DNA from: Cubamyces lactineus
Taxonomy: Eukaryota > Basidiomycota > Agaricomycetes > Polyporales > Polyporaceae
Direction of reading: 5' to 3'
DNA: 64,000 bases
Assembly (NCBI GenBank): GCA_022376465.1
Contig: JACDTU010000010.1
Span: forward strand, 1,116,001-1,180,000
The notes under the pieces are model-generated. The model saw nothing but the letters and a program-made list of their open reading frames with translations. It ran no database searches and was not told the DNA's origin. Below, piece after piece: positions 36,019-47,051 of this stretch; position 1 is the first letter of the stretch; each line of letters starts with the position of its first letter. The position numbers and the translations under genes are program-made.

Positions 36019-39000
36019 ATGGCGACCCAGCATATATTCGAGGTACGTAGACACACGAAATTGACGCGTGCCCAGGAGGTATTGACGCGTACGTTCGCAG
36101 TATAGTAAGAGTAGTCGCGCAACGTGCCATGGCCCGCCACCCTGTCGGGGCTCCAGTATCGAGCTCGGGTCTCTGCGCTACGGACAAGTCAATAAGGGAA
36201 AGTACGGGGAGACTGTCGAGTGGCGTCACTGGTATGTTGAGAGCTTCGTGAACGTCAACTTGATGAGTACCTGCTAAGGCTCTTCTACAGGGGATGTGTT
36301 ACACCCGATATTCTCACGAAGCTAGCCGCTGTTAAGCTCGAAAACGTCCCCGGGTATCTGAATCTCTAGTGAGTCTGTCATGCTTATGTTCTGTGGTGTC
36401 AGACTTACATGCGTTCCTCAGTCCCGCGGACCAGTCTAAGATCAGACTTGCTATAGGCCTACGTCGCGTCGATCCTTCAGATATTCCTGCGTCTGCCAAG
36501 ACAGCCGATCCAGCTCTCGCTACAACTGGTCCCAGCCAAAGAAAACGGAAGGCACAGTATGAAGCGTCCTTAGCTGCGTCCCAAAGCTCTCTGCCTAGTT
36601 CCTCGCAGTCGGGCCTGCCGCCACCCTATTCTTCTCAGCCATCATCCTCTCAGCCACTTCGTCGGATTTCCGACCTGCCTCCCGGTGTTTCGCTTCCCCA
36701 GAGGTTAGAAGAGGACGAGGTGGAGGACTTCCCGGAGGAGGAGAGCAGAGACGAGCTATATGTCATGCTGAAGACGAATGTAGTCGGCATCCAGTACTAC
36801 AAGGGGCTGGTTGGTCCGGGAGAAGAAGTCTTGCTTGTACGGCAGCCCCATAACCAATATGACCGGTCCGTTTGATAGCTCTTCCTTCTATGGCTTTGTT
36901 TGACTAACATCTCACTTCACTGTATCAGAAATGCCATCCAAGTCAAGAATATCGGAGGGACACAGGCGAGAGAACCATGCGCTCAGTTCAGGTTCTTTTT
37001 TACTGAAGATTTCCCAGGTCGGTCACATACCTCGCAATGTGGCAGCGAAACTTGCGCCACTCATGGATGCCGGCCTCGTCACCGTCGAAGGTGTTATGCA
37101 CGAAGGCAATCGTAGGCATTCTTGACTTCTTTAGTCTATCATGCTGGTGCTGAATCTTGGCAGTTTCCGGCTTCGCGTATTCGCTCTCAATGTGTGTGCA
37201 TCCTAGAGCTGTGTGATATGCCGCACCACTGACTGCCGTCGACAGGACGTTGAAGATCTATGGTCCCGCTGACAAGCGTCAGATCCTGGAACCAAAGCTC
37301 ATATGGGCTACCCCTGGACAACGCGGGTTCCCCAAGCCTGATGCGAACGGCGTACGTCCCGTTCCCGGGGCACCTCGCGCCCTCGCGTCTCGGGTCCCTG
37401 CCCCAGCTCCGGCGCCTCTTCCAGCAGGACCAAGCTATTCACAGGCTCTCGCTGGTCCTACAGCACCCGGTTATGCTTCGTCTAACTACAATGCACCGCC
37501 TTCTAGCCAGCGCGCTCGGGCAACCGCTGCACAGCAAGAAGCGGTTCGCAGACAGCAAGAGGCCGCCCGCAAGCAGCAGGAAGCATACCAGAAGGCGATG
37601 GAGCTACGACAGATCTTGAACAATCTGGAGAAGGTCAACGATGAGGGGCGCAGAAGCTCTCTGCTCGATACTTTGTGTTCTGTCGACGACGTTCTAGGCT
37701 TGCCAGTCCATCCCAACCCCCCAGGGATCAGTTCTGGAGAGCTGAAGGTCAACCTTCTGAAGCATCAGGTTTGTGCTTCTGCCGGAGTCCTTGTGCGTCT
37801 ACTGACCCCTCGTGCAGAGCCAAGCGCTGAAATGGTGCATCGACCACGAATATCCAACACTTCCGAAGACCGAAACGGACCCACCTGTACAGTTTTGGCA
37901 GCTCCGGAAGAGTGCTGGGAAGGTGAATGTACTTTGGGCCACGGGCTGACGTGCTTACTGACGGTGCCCAATCTGCCTCTTAGACCTACTACTTCAATAG
38001 TATGTGTCGCGGTGCAGAATGTATGCGAGAACATACTAACCCTACGACGAATTCTAGTTGCTACGAAGACTCCGCAAGAAGCTGCGCCAGTGCTCGGGCG
38101 TGGAGCGCTCTGTGCGGACAGTATGGGTCTTGTGAGTACGCCTGATGCAATTCCTATGCCTTTACTGACCCGTCCGCAGGGCAAGACTCTCACTATGCTT
38201 GCCCTAGTACTGGCGACGAAGTCCGATACTCCGGTCGATCACTCGAACGCGACGCTCATTGGTAAGCTTTCCTTTGGGCCTCACGTCCCGACCACAGTCT
38301 GCTCATGCATGCGTGCAGTCGTTCCTCTCTCCGTCATGTCCAACTGGGAAAAGCAGATTGAAGACCACGTCCAGCCTGGGGCGCTTACTCATTGCGTATA
38401 CTATGGCAAGAACCGTTCAATGATCCCGGCTGAGCTGAAGAAATTCGACGTGGTGATCACTACATACCAGACCGTTGCTTTGGAACATGACCTCGGGGCC
38501 ACAACGAAGAGCGGAGCACCTGCCGCGAAGAAGCAGAAGACGGACAAGGGACTCTTCGATGTAGCTTGGAAGGTGCGTCGAATTGTTCCAGAGACGACGC
38601 TAGGTAATAACGAGCTGGTATACAGAGGATTATACTGGATGAGGGTCATAATATCCGTAACCCGAGGACGAAGATGGCGAAGGCTGTCTGCGGTTTGACT
38701 GCACAGCGTCGCTGGGTGCTCACTGGGACGCCGATCGTAAGTGACGCGATAAACTAAACTACCTTCGAATGACATACTGATACAGTTTGTATCAGATCAA
38801 CTCGCCCAAGGTATTCTCTTATGCGGCTACAGATATATGTTGCGTGCGTTGACGATGCCCATTCTTAGGACCTTGGTTCGCTTCTCACTTTCTTGCGTAT
38901 CTGCCACCCATTGGACCAAGACGACTTCTTCAAGCGCATGGTCTTACGTCCTCTCAAGGACGGCGACCCGGTGGGTGCTGAACTCCTCCGAGTGAGTCTT

Positions 39001-41378
39001 TTGGAGCCTTCTCAAGCAGTGGCAATTGAATTCATGCTCCCAAAGGCGCTAATGGGTCATATCTGCATCCGACGCACAAAAGAGGTGAGTGTAGAGTTAA
39101 AGCAAGCACAGGACTGCCTGACTAGGGATCTGTAGATGCAAGACAAGGATGGAAATGCGTTGGTTCCTTTGCCCCCGGTAGGTCGTAGCGCAATATCATA
39201 CGATCTTCCCTTTGACACCCAACCAGGTCGATGTAACGATTATACCGGTCACACTTCCTCCACGGGCAAGGGTGAGTCCGCCAGGTCAACCATACACAAT
39301 CATACACCAGACTCACCTCGAGTATAGGAACTCTACGATGCAGTGGAACAACTATCCAAGGAACGTGTCGGCAACCTCATTCAGCGCCATGGATCCATCA
39401 ATGCGGCAGCTGTAGGTCTAATAGCACAGTTTATATCAGCATCTAAGCTAACTCATGAACGACAGGTCCAATCTAACGTGCTGAGTCTGCTTACTCGGAT
39501 GCGTCAACTGGTTTTACACCCTGGCCTGCTACCACCGAACTATCTTGAGCAATTGCGCAACAATGACAACCATAGCGAAGATCAGCCTCCTCCCGTTCAA
39601 AACACTCCGCAGGACCGGGTTCGCTTGCAAAATGTCCTTGCGCAAGCCATCGAGGATTGCGAAGAGTGCCCGATCTGTTTCGGCCAGCTGAATGAGCCAA
39701 GGATCACCTTCTGTGGACATATGTTCTGCCTGGCATGGTAACGCACCTCTATTCATCCACAATTGCTGATTCTGACATTGTCGTAGCATCAGCGAGGTTC
39801 TTGCTAGGGATCCGAAGTGTCCTATGGTACGCACTGCCCTTATCCCGTACTGACGTGTCTCTGACATCGGTTCGCAGGACCGCCGCCCTCTTGGCCTGAA
39901 CAATCTTCTCGAACCGCCGCCGCCGACCGACCTCACCCAGGCCCCTGTTCGCTTCGATGAGGAGATGGAGGACCAGGAAGACGACTTACGGAACGGTTCC
40001 TCGGCCAAGATTGAGCAGCTCATCACACTTCTCAAGCTGACGCCAGAGACGGACAAATCTCTCGTCTTCTCTCAGTTCACCTCGTTCTTGGACAAGGTAA
40101 CGTACATGTACAGCTAAGACCGCCGCGAGATATTGACACCCTCCTAGATTGCCGAGGCGCTCGACAAGGCAGGGTATGAACAATAGTGTTGTCGCTGTTG
40201 GTAGCCGATACTGACTGGATCTGGCAGAATTCCGTATGTACGCTTCGATGGAAAGATGTCTGCACGCCGTCGCCAGGAGACGCTCGCAAGGTTTTCTGTA
40301 CCAGTGACCTCCGACAATGTGGCAATCCCGCCGCCCTTGAGTCAAGCCACGCAGCCGCCGGCGTCTAGCCAACCATCTGAGCCCGTACTGTCTCAGAGGT
40401 CTACCCGTACAAGGACTCGCTCCAGCCAATCTATCATCTTGGATGGCGTGATTGACGACGACAACGACGATGACTTTGTCGTGGACGCCAATGCCGTCAG
40501 CGATGACGATTACGCCTACCTCGATGAGAACGTCCCGCCTACGCGTTCGCAAACGAGGACAAAAGGCAAGACTAAGGGCAGAGGCAAGGGCAAGGGACGT
40601 GCATGCGAACCCGAACCCGAGCCTTCCCTTGGCAGCCTTTCATCGGATGGCGAGAACCCGCGGGTGATGCTAATTTCACTCAAGGCCGGTGCGCTGGGAC
40701 TCAACCTGACTGTGGCGAACAACGTGTATCTGTGAGTATTCTGCTCAATCACCTGCGCAGAACGAGCGACTGAAGTCCTCTCGCGAACGTAGAATGGATC
40801 CGTGAGTGCACTTGAGCTAGTAGCTAAGAGTAGTTGTGAAGATGATATTCTCTAGATGGTGGCAAGAGGGTATCGAGTCGCAAGCCATCGACCGATGCAA
40901 CCGGTATGTTGACTATGCATGAGACAATGATCATAAGCTCACTGCGCCTTCAGTATCGGACAAACCAAGCCTGTCCACGTATATCAACTGATCGCCGAGA
41001 ATACCGTTGAGGCGAAAGTACGGCAGCCTCTCATCAGCGCTTTGGACCATGTCTCACCCTCTCCATTAGGTGATAGAGATCCAGGAAAAGAAGAAGAAAC
41101 TTGTACACGAGGTAATGCGTGTAGCATCCTTCATAGCGCTCCACGTGTTGACACGGATCGATGTCAGGCTTTCTCTGGAATCAAGAACGGGGAAACCCAA
41201 CGTCAAAAGAAGGAAGCTCGCCTGCAAGGTCGGTTTGCTCCGCCGCATTCACTCGACGCAGTATCATGCTAACGCTCGACTGTCAGAACTAGTCCACCTA
41301 TTCGGTCTCCAGCAGGAAGCTCGCAGCCAAGGGGCACCCGCGCAATCCCAGAGTACTCTAGACACGTGGCGAGCCTGA
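36019..41378 (+). CDS. PARP-finger / HIRAN / SNF2 / RING protein, Rad5-HLTF class
   Basis: About 20 short exons. Exons 36019-36042, 36101-36231, 36291-36368 and 36422-36865 give a PARP-type zinc finger ([15 protein letters not shown].., LGSLRYG.., [12 protein letters not shown]; ligands C17, C23, H51, C54). HIRAN follows ([39 protein letters not shown]). SNF2 motifs: [18 protein letters not shown] (Walker A split by an intron), [19 protein letters not shown]3HC4 RING ([27 protein letters not shown], near 39660-39835) interrupts the helicase lobes. Lobe 2: [46 protein letters not shown]. An acidic/basic insert lies in lobe 2. The HIRAN-SNF2-RING order is that of Rad5/HLTF, ubiquitin ligases for PCNA in damage tolerance. 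Intron 5 appears to be GC-AG (donor near 36973). Confidence 0.85.
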
Positions 41379-41700
41379 GTTTGCCAGCCCATCTCGCTTT
41401 TGTCATACCGAACCAGACCCTACTCTACACACCAATATTCCATATACGCTACACATGTCCATAGTATGTTGTGCTGAATCTCTGAAGTTCGTGCTGTATG
41501 TAGATTGTACTTCGACTTGGCGTAGAATCGAGATTGCTCCTTTCTTGTTGCTCACAGGAATATAACACTTTTGTATCGGCATAATGCATCGAGCGTGGAC
41601 CAATGCATACCAATGTCCCGGACAGCTAGCTGCTCCTACGCGTTCCCATACAAGCGATGTCTATAGGGGTACATCATGGGTATACCGGGTCTACGACTGT
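41379..41700. other. Convergent 3' region
   Basis: 322 bp between the stops of the Rad5-like gene (plus) and ELG1 (minus). No gene; presumably both 3' UTRs. Confidence 0.6.
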
Positions 41701-44610
41701 TCAAGGGTCGAACGCAGTCCGTCTCAGAATGTCCAGCTCGTGGTCGTTGAGGCCGAGATACCTCCAAATCCGCTGCGAGTTGCGCGTCTGACGTCCTCCC
41801 TCAAACACCCCCAGTGTGACGCTCTCCGTGACCTGTGCGTCGTCGATGCGAGACATATGGCGAATCCAAGGCTCGTAGTCGACGAATATAGAGCTTGCGT
41901 CCCTCACGAGCTGGTCCCGCGGGACGTGCAGACGATCAAAGACCGGGAGTAGAGTGCCGCAGTGTTCAGCGTGTAGAGGATGCAAGTCGGGACTGTCCCG
42001 GTTCGGCTCTTCGGGTCGTGGGTTATGGCGCGACGAGAAGGAAAGTAGCTCCTCCCTCATGACTTCATCCCAGTAGTACGTCGAGAAAGTCACCGGGAGG
42101 TCTGAGTCGATGTCCTCAGGTTCGGCGACAAGGTGCTTGAAGCCCAACTGGTCATCGATACACGGGGAGGTACTGTTCGAAAGGAGATCCTACGTATGAT
42201 GTTAGGCTTCAAGCAACAGTAATGCAGCGTTTGTACTCACGCGCAATACTTCTCCCCCTGGTCTTCCGAGCCCTCTGTCAACAAAAGAATCGATGATGGT
42301 GCCTTTCGCTATGCGAACAAGACGATCCAAAGGCTCCGCATCTTCTGGGGTACCGGGTGCCGCTACAGCCAGCGTCGCGTATCCATTGCTCTCACCCAGT
42401 TGTAACTGGTTGATGGCGCGTCGTAAATCGGCTGTGGGTTGCGGTACAAAAATCGGATGTACGACGGCATCGAATTGAGCGTAGTCATCAGGGGTTCGCT
42501 TGTTCTCGTATAGCCTCTCGGCGACGCCTCGTTCCAAGGGACGCCCCTCGACGGAGCCCAGGGCCTGCAGATACGAAGCAGCTATTGGGGTGGGACAAGG
42601 CGAGAAATGAAGGACCGTTTGCAGTGGCAGAATATCCAGGGGGACGACCGACATATCTAGCACTGTGTCAACAAGGACGAGTTCAGGTGGCGGACATGGA
42701 CCTCACCATTGCAAGTCAAGACGACCGGTCTTCTACACTCCCTGATGATCTTTATTAGGGCAGGCCAGAAGTTGCCGTCTTCTCTGTACAATACGTCTAC
42801 CTCCTCCAGAAGTACAATGGATTGGCTGATCACAGGCAGCGCCTCAACTTTCTCTTCTGGCGGCTCTTCGTTGTGGATAGTGGCCTGGCTCGATGAAAGT
42901 TCGGTTTCGTCGTCAGAAACAACACGTTTGGTGAAGAAGTTGGCCTTCGAGCGCGCGGGCTTGCTGGGTGGATCGACCTTGGGTTGCTGTTGCGTCTGCC
43001 GAACGAGATGGTTCTTGCCCACTTCGCCGATGAGCCTGTTCAGTGCAGCCCCACTCCGTTCACCGATGCCTGGATACACTTCGAAGACATCCCAACCCAA
43101 TTCCTCCGCACAGGCATACACTGCCGCAGTCTTCCCGCACCCGTGAGGGCCGCAGAGGAGGATCGTGTTGTATACCTCGTCTCCGAACTTGGTTGGGACA
43201 TAAGTTGTTGTAGGCTCTGTATCAATGACCTGTGAGGGAGAGTCTTCGCCTTGGGAGGATAGAGGAAAGCTAGACGGTGGTGATTCCAGGCTATCCTCGG
43301 TCCCTGCGCGCTTGAGTCTTGATAGTTTGGCGGCAACATAATCACCCTCGGATTCGAGGACGGCTTCAAGGGGCATCTCGTCATCGGTGAACTCATCGCC
43401 TATCCAAGGCTCTTCTGGCTCCTCGGAGTCGATACGTCGCCGCTTCTTCTGCACCTCACGGACTATGCGAGGTCTCTTCGTCCCTCTCGTCCCTTTTGCT
43501 TTGCCCTTCTTCACACTTCTCTGCTTGCCATTTGCGGCGGTCGTTGTAGATACAGGCTCCAGCTGATCGTCCTTGCTAGCGATGTATAGTCTAAGTGCCA
43601 GAAGCCAGTCGCGAAGGTAGAGAGCTGCCTGTTCGTTCCCCAAGACCTGATCCGCACGTCGTGGTCGCCACTTGTCATTCCACAGCGACCCAGATGCGTC
43701 TGAAGCACCTGTGGGACCTTCAGTCCCAACGCCCAGATTCCAGCCGACGACGCGGCTGATGGCAGGGATCTGTTGATGCGCGATGGGTACACTTGTATCC
43801 TGCTGCACCGGAGGGCTTAAGTTTACAAGAGCTTGGTGGTCGGAGTCCAAGGGTCGCATGGTATGGGCGGGTGCAAACGGTGTTTGAAGTGAGTTCACAG
43901 CAGTGTCGTCATCCTGAAGACTGCGTGGTTTTGGGGAGGGAAGGGCTGCCGAGACGGTGAAGACACTCTGTGGACCTCGTACGTGTTGTGTGGTAGCATC
44001 AGGATACGGGGCGACAGGCGGAGCATGTGCTCTTGCAAGGGGTGTTTGAGACTGAGCTCGATCATCCCTACGTGCACGAGAGGCAAAGATGGAGTATAGA
44101 GGCTTCGGTGGTTTGAGAGGTAACGACTTGCTGGGAGCCACCGGTGAAGCGGAAGGGGAGCTGTCTATAACGATCGCAGTCTCCTGGCTGCCACCTAGAG
44201 ACAAGTATATGAGCGACCGTGACACAGCAAAGGCAGCTAACCGCACCAGAGGCACCAGCAGGTAACCTAAGAATCCTTCCATCATCCTCAAGAAGGAAAG
44301 GACTAGATGCAACTGGGACAGCATCGGAATGAACGTTCTCCGAAGCGAGCTCAGCGTCTGAAGAGCATACGTCGACGACCTCGCTACCACCAATTGACTC
44401 GTTCTCCGAGTGTACAGCAGACGCAACCGGGGTGTTCTTCTTTGAGGCAGACTTCATTCCGAAGGCATCGAGAAGTGATGTTTGACGAGACTATAGCCCA
44501 GCCGTTTGGCGGTTGAGCTATCCATCTTCTCGGAAAGGGTGACTACTGACCGAGCCATCCTTGTTCTTTGCTGACTTTCGCGGACGTTTCTTCTTCGCAT
44601 TTTGCGACAT
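41701..44610 (-). CDS. ELG1: Elg1/ATAD5-type alternative RFC large subunit
   Basis: Exon 1 begins MSQNAKKKRPRKSAKNKDGS at 44610; exon 2 starts SRQTSLLDAFG, a PCNA-interacting-peptide-like element. Acidic, Ser/Pro-rich sequence follows. The AAA+ part contains LWNDKWRPRRADQVLGNEQA (RFC box), Walker A as LLCGPHGCGKTAAVYACAEE (near 43150), ..LGWDVFEVYPGIGERSGAAL, and Walker B-type SIVLLEEVDVLYREDGNFWP with VVLTCNG (sensor 1). Residues downstream (PLDILPLQTVLHFSPCPTPI, RRAINQLQLGE) are the RFC collar region; a C-terminal domain ends ..LGLNDHELDILRRTAFDP at the stop 41701. A basic GKAKGTRGTKRPRIVREVQK insert precedes an acidic patch. The Elg1-RFC complex unloads PCNA after ligation. The 'GHGCGKT' loop and WDVFEVYPG block separate it from Rfc1 and Ctf18. 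Confidence 0.88.
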
Positions 44611-47051
44611 GTGTAACCAGAGCAAGCAAAGACAGCTGGAGGACGTGGTTTAAGCGAGAGTGACGGGGCTGCGAGCTCGACGCGTCCTGTGAACGTCTCT
44701 CGCGTCGACGCGTCTGAGGCACGTGATGTCTCTTCCAGGCCTGCCCTGAACAGTCTTGTTATAGCGACTCGAAGACGGCGTCTATATGACTCTTCAATGG
44801 ACTCGTCGGTAGCCTAGGTGGGCTCATGAGGACGAGGGAACCCAGGTCCGGTAAGATCCATTCTGACCATCTGCTGTAAACATGCTCATGAATATTCTCA
44901 GCCGCGCACTTGAGATGCCAAAGGAGTGCCAGAGGCCCAAGACTCATCGCTAGGATGCGATCGCAGTAGAGGCAGAGCGCTCAGGGGCAGTCCAGTGGCG
45001 AGTGGCGAAGGCGTTGAGTGAGCTATCCAACTATCTGTTCGGTTTAGGGTCTGGGGGCTGACGACGTTGTCGATTACAGTAAGGCCGGGCAGGTGGCAAG
45101 GTCGTGTTCACTGCCGATCGAGGGTGTGCGAGCCATGAGTCCAGATGAGACCGGGGGCCGACACGGCATCGGAGAGAAACGACGGGTGACAGCGACCAGC
45201 GGGACGCCGCTAGGTGCTAGTCGTGGCCAGGGAGACCCGAGTGCCAGCATGTGAGTGCATTCATGCGTAATGTACAGTGTGCTGCTGCAAGAGGCTAAAC
45301 CTCTGCCAGCGATGCGTGGAGTAGTGTCTATATGCGCTACAAATATGACCGCGATGCGGTCAAACGGCCGATTTGGTCGTGCTGAACTGAGGTCTCAGTC
45401 AGCGGGCTGGTGGCTGCCAAGTGCGATGCGACGCCGTTGTATCGTGCTTTGTGGACCATCGGGCGTCATTTCAAATCAAATAACCCAGGACGATACGGTG
45501 CGGACACCCTTCAGCCTTGCCCTAGGACGCTGCACGGGCCCCGATTTGTCGACAGGCAGGTGGACTAGTGTAGGGTCTGATTGTGGTAGCTTGCGCCATT
45601 GCACGACATGGCCAGGTCAATGGAGCTGTTGTTGTGCAACCCATCGCGCTTTGAGACTGCGAGGGCCCATGCGGACCCGACATGTTGTTGCCTACTCTCA
45701 GGTATGTTACTCGCAAGTGGATATTCCGCACAATTTCAGTACAATTTCTCGTGCGGTATGTCACGACGGCGACGGACATCTTCTATTGACCCAGTGGGGC
45801 ATGTTGCACGTTCAAAACACAAGGGGCCCGCCATGTAGTCCTGCAGGTTGTCGTTGTCGTTGTCGGCGCTGCTTCCGCTGTTATTGTCGGTGCTGTCGGT
45901 GTCAGCGCCAGCGGGTTCAGCGCAGGTCGGTACTGGGCGGGTGAATTGCGGTCTCGGCCCGGGAACAGTGCAGATCAGTACGTAGTAGGGCCTAGGGTCT
46001 CCCACGCCTAGGGAACTTATATACAGGGCCCAGGACGCATACGCCTCTCCTTCAGCAACGTCTCATCCGACTCCATGCTCCCACCAGCTGAAGTCGTTTC
46101 CGGGCAGGATGCGTCGCTGTTCAGCTACACATCTTAGCGTCTGGATTCGGAGTTGGGGGAGGTGAGTCTCCTTCATCGATATTGTGTGTGATGAGCCGGC
46201 TTTCTGAACCCTGAGCTTTGCATCTTCACACAGTCGGGTATCGGGTCGACTCGGGGCTGGCTGTATTGTCTTCACAAGCAGCCGTGCGTATACCTGATAG
46301 TGGGAGCACCCAGGTATGTACTGCTCTGGCTCTGACTTCCTCTGCGCACATACGTCTTCTATCCCTTGACTGACGTATCCACCTTGATAGTGGACAAGAT
46401 TGGCCGCTGGGTTATTGGACGTCAGCAGCTTGCTGCGTTCTATGCGGACTTGGAGTGGTACTCCCGGTTCAGAAGTCACAAATCAAATACCCCAGGACAT
46501 CGGCTGCGTACTCGAGCAGGAACCCTCATATTTCCCTTCGAGGGCGGAGCTCGTGAGGTGCGGCGCGGGAGGCAGGAGCGGGGGTTGGTGCAGGCCGTCG
46601 AGTATAACGCGTAAACATGTGTCAATGGAACGGTACTCTTGAACATCGATATGGTCTACTATTTAGGGTTGCAGAAGTCGAAGATCTAGACATGCGCACG
46701 CGCTGGTGCATGGGGCTTGTATGGCCTGCGCGACCTTGCTGTCGAACGACCCAGCCGCAACAAGATGCGTATGTATGAGCTTTGTTACATTGGCCGAAAC
46801 TGTGAGATACATCCAGAGTCGCGGAGCGTGCCGTGTCTACCCAGCAGCACTACCAGCCGATCTACATACATATCGTATATATACAAGTGTCTGTAACATG
46901 AGAGACGGCGAGATCGTCCGGGCGTTCAAGTACGTGATCGTCAGAGATTGTTTAGATAGATACCAAATACCTTGCGACAGTCGAATCACTGTCTATTTTG
47001 CCTCCCTTGCGACTGGCCGCGAGTTCCGCTACGCTTCCAGGTTCCTGCAAC
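44611..47051. other. Intergenic 2.4 kb, no supported gene
   Basis: No gene I can defend. A degenerate GTT/GTC trinucleotide tract (45845-45905) reads as an Asp/Asn/Ser run on the minus strand within an 89-codon frame without an ATG. A TATATA element at 46018-46025 precedes a 20-codon plus-strand frame from an ATG at 46075. Two ~20-bp look-alike motifs (near 45470 and 46476) are described in the findings. Confidence 0.45.

Noticed and set aside
45255..46005. 229-codon plus-strand frame and an 89-codon minus-strand Asp/Asn-rich frame
   Set aside because: The plus frame is Cys/Arg-rich noise generated by the GTT/GTC tract; the minus frame has no ATG and no partner exon.
46018..46140. TATATA element followed by a 20-codon ORF from ATG 46075, checked as a pheromone precursor
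   Set aside because: The peptide does not end in a CaaX motif and has no signal peptide; no mating-type gene is nearby.
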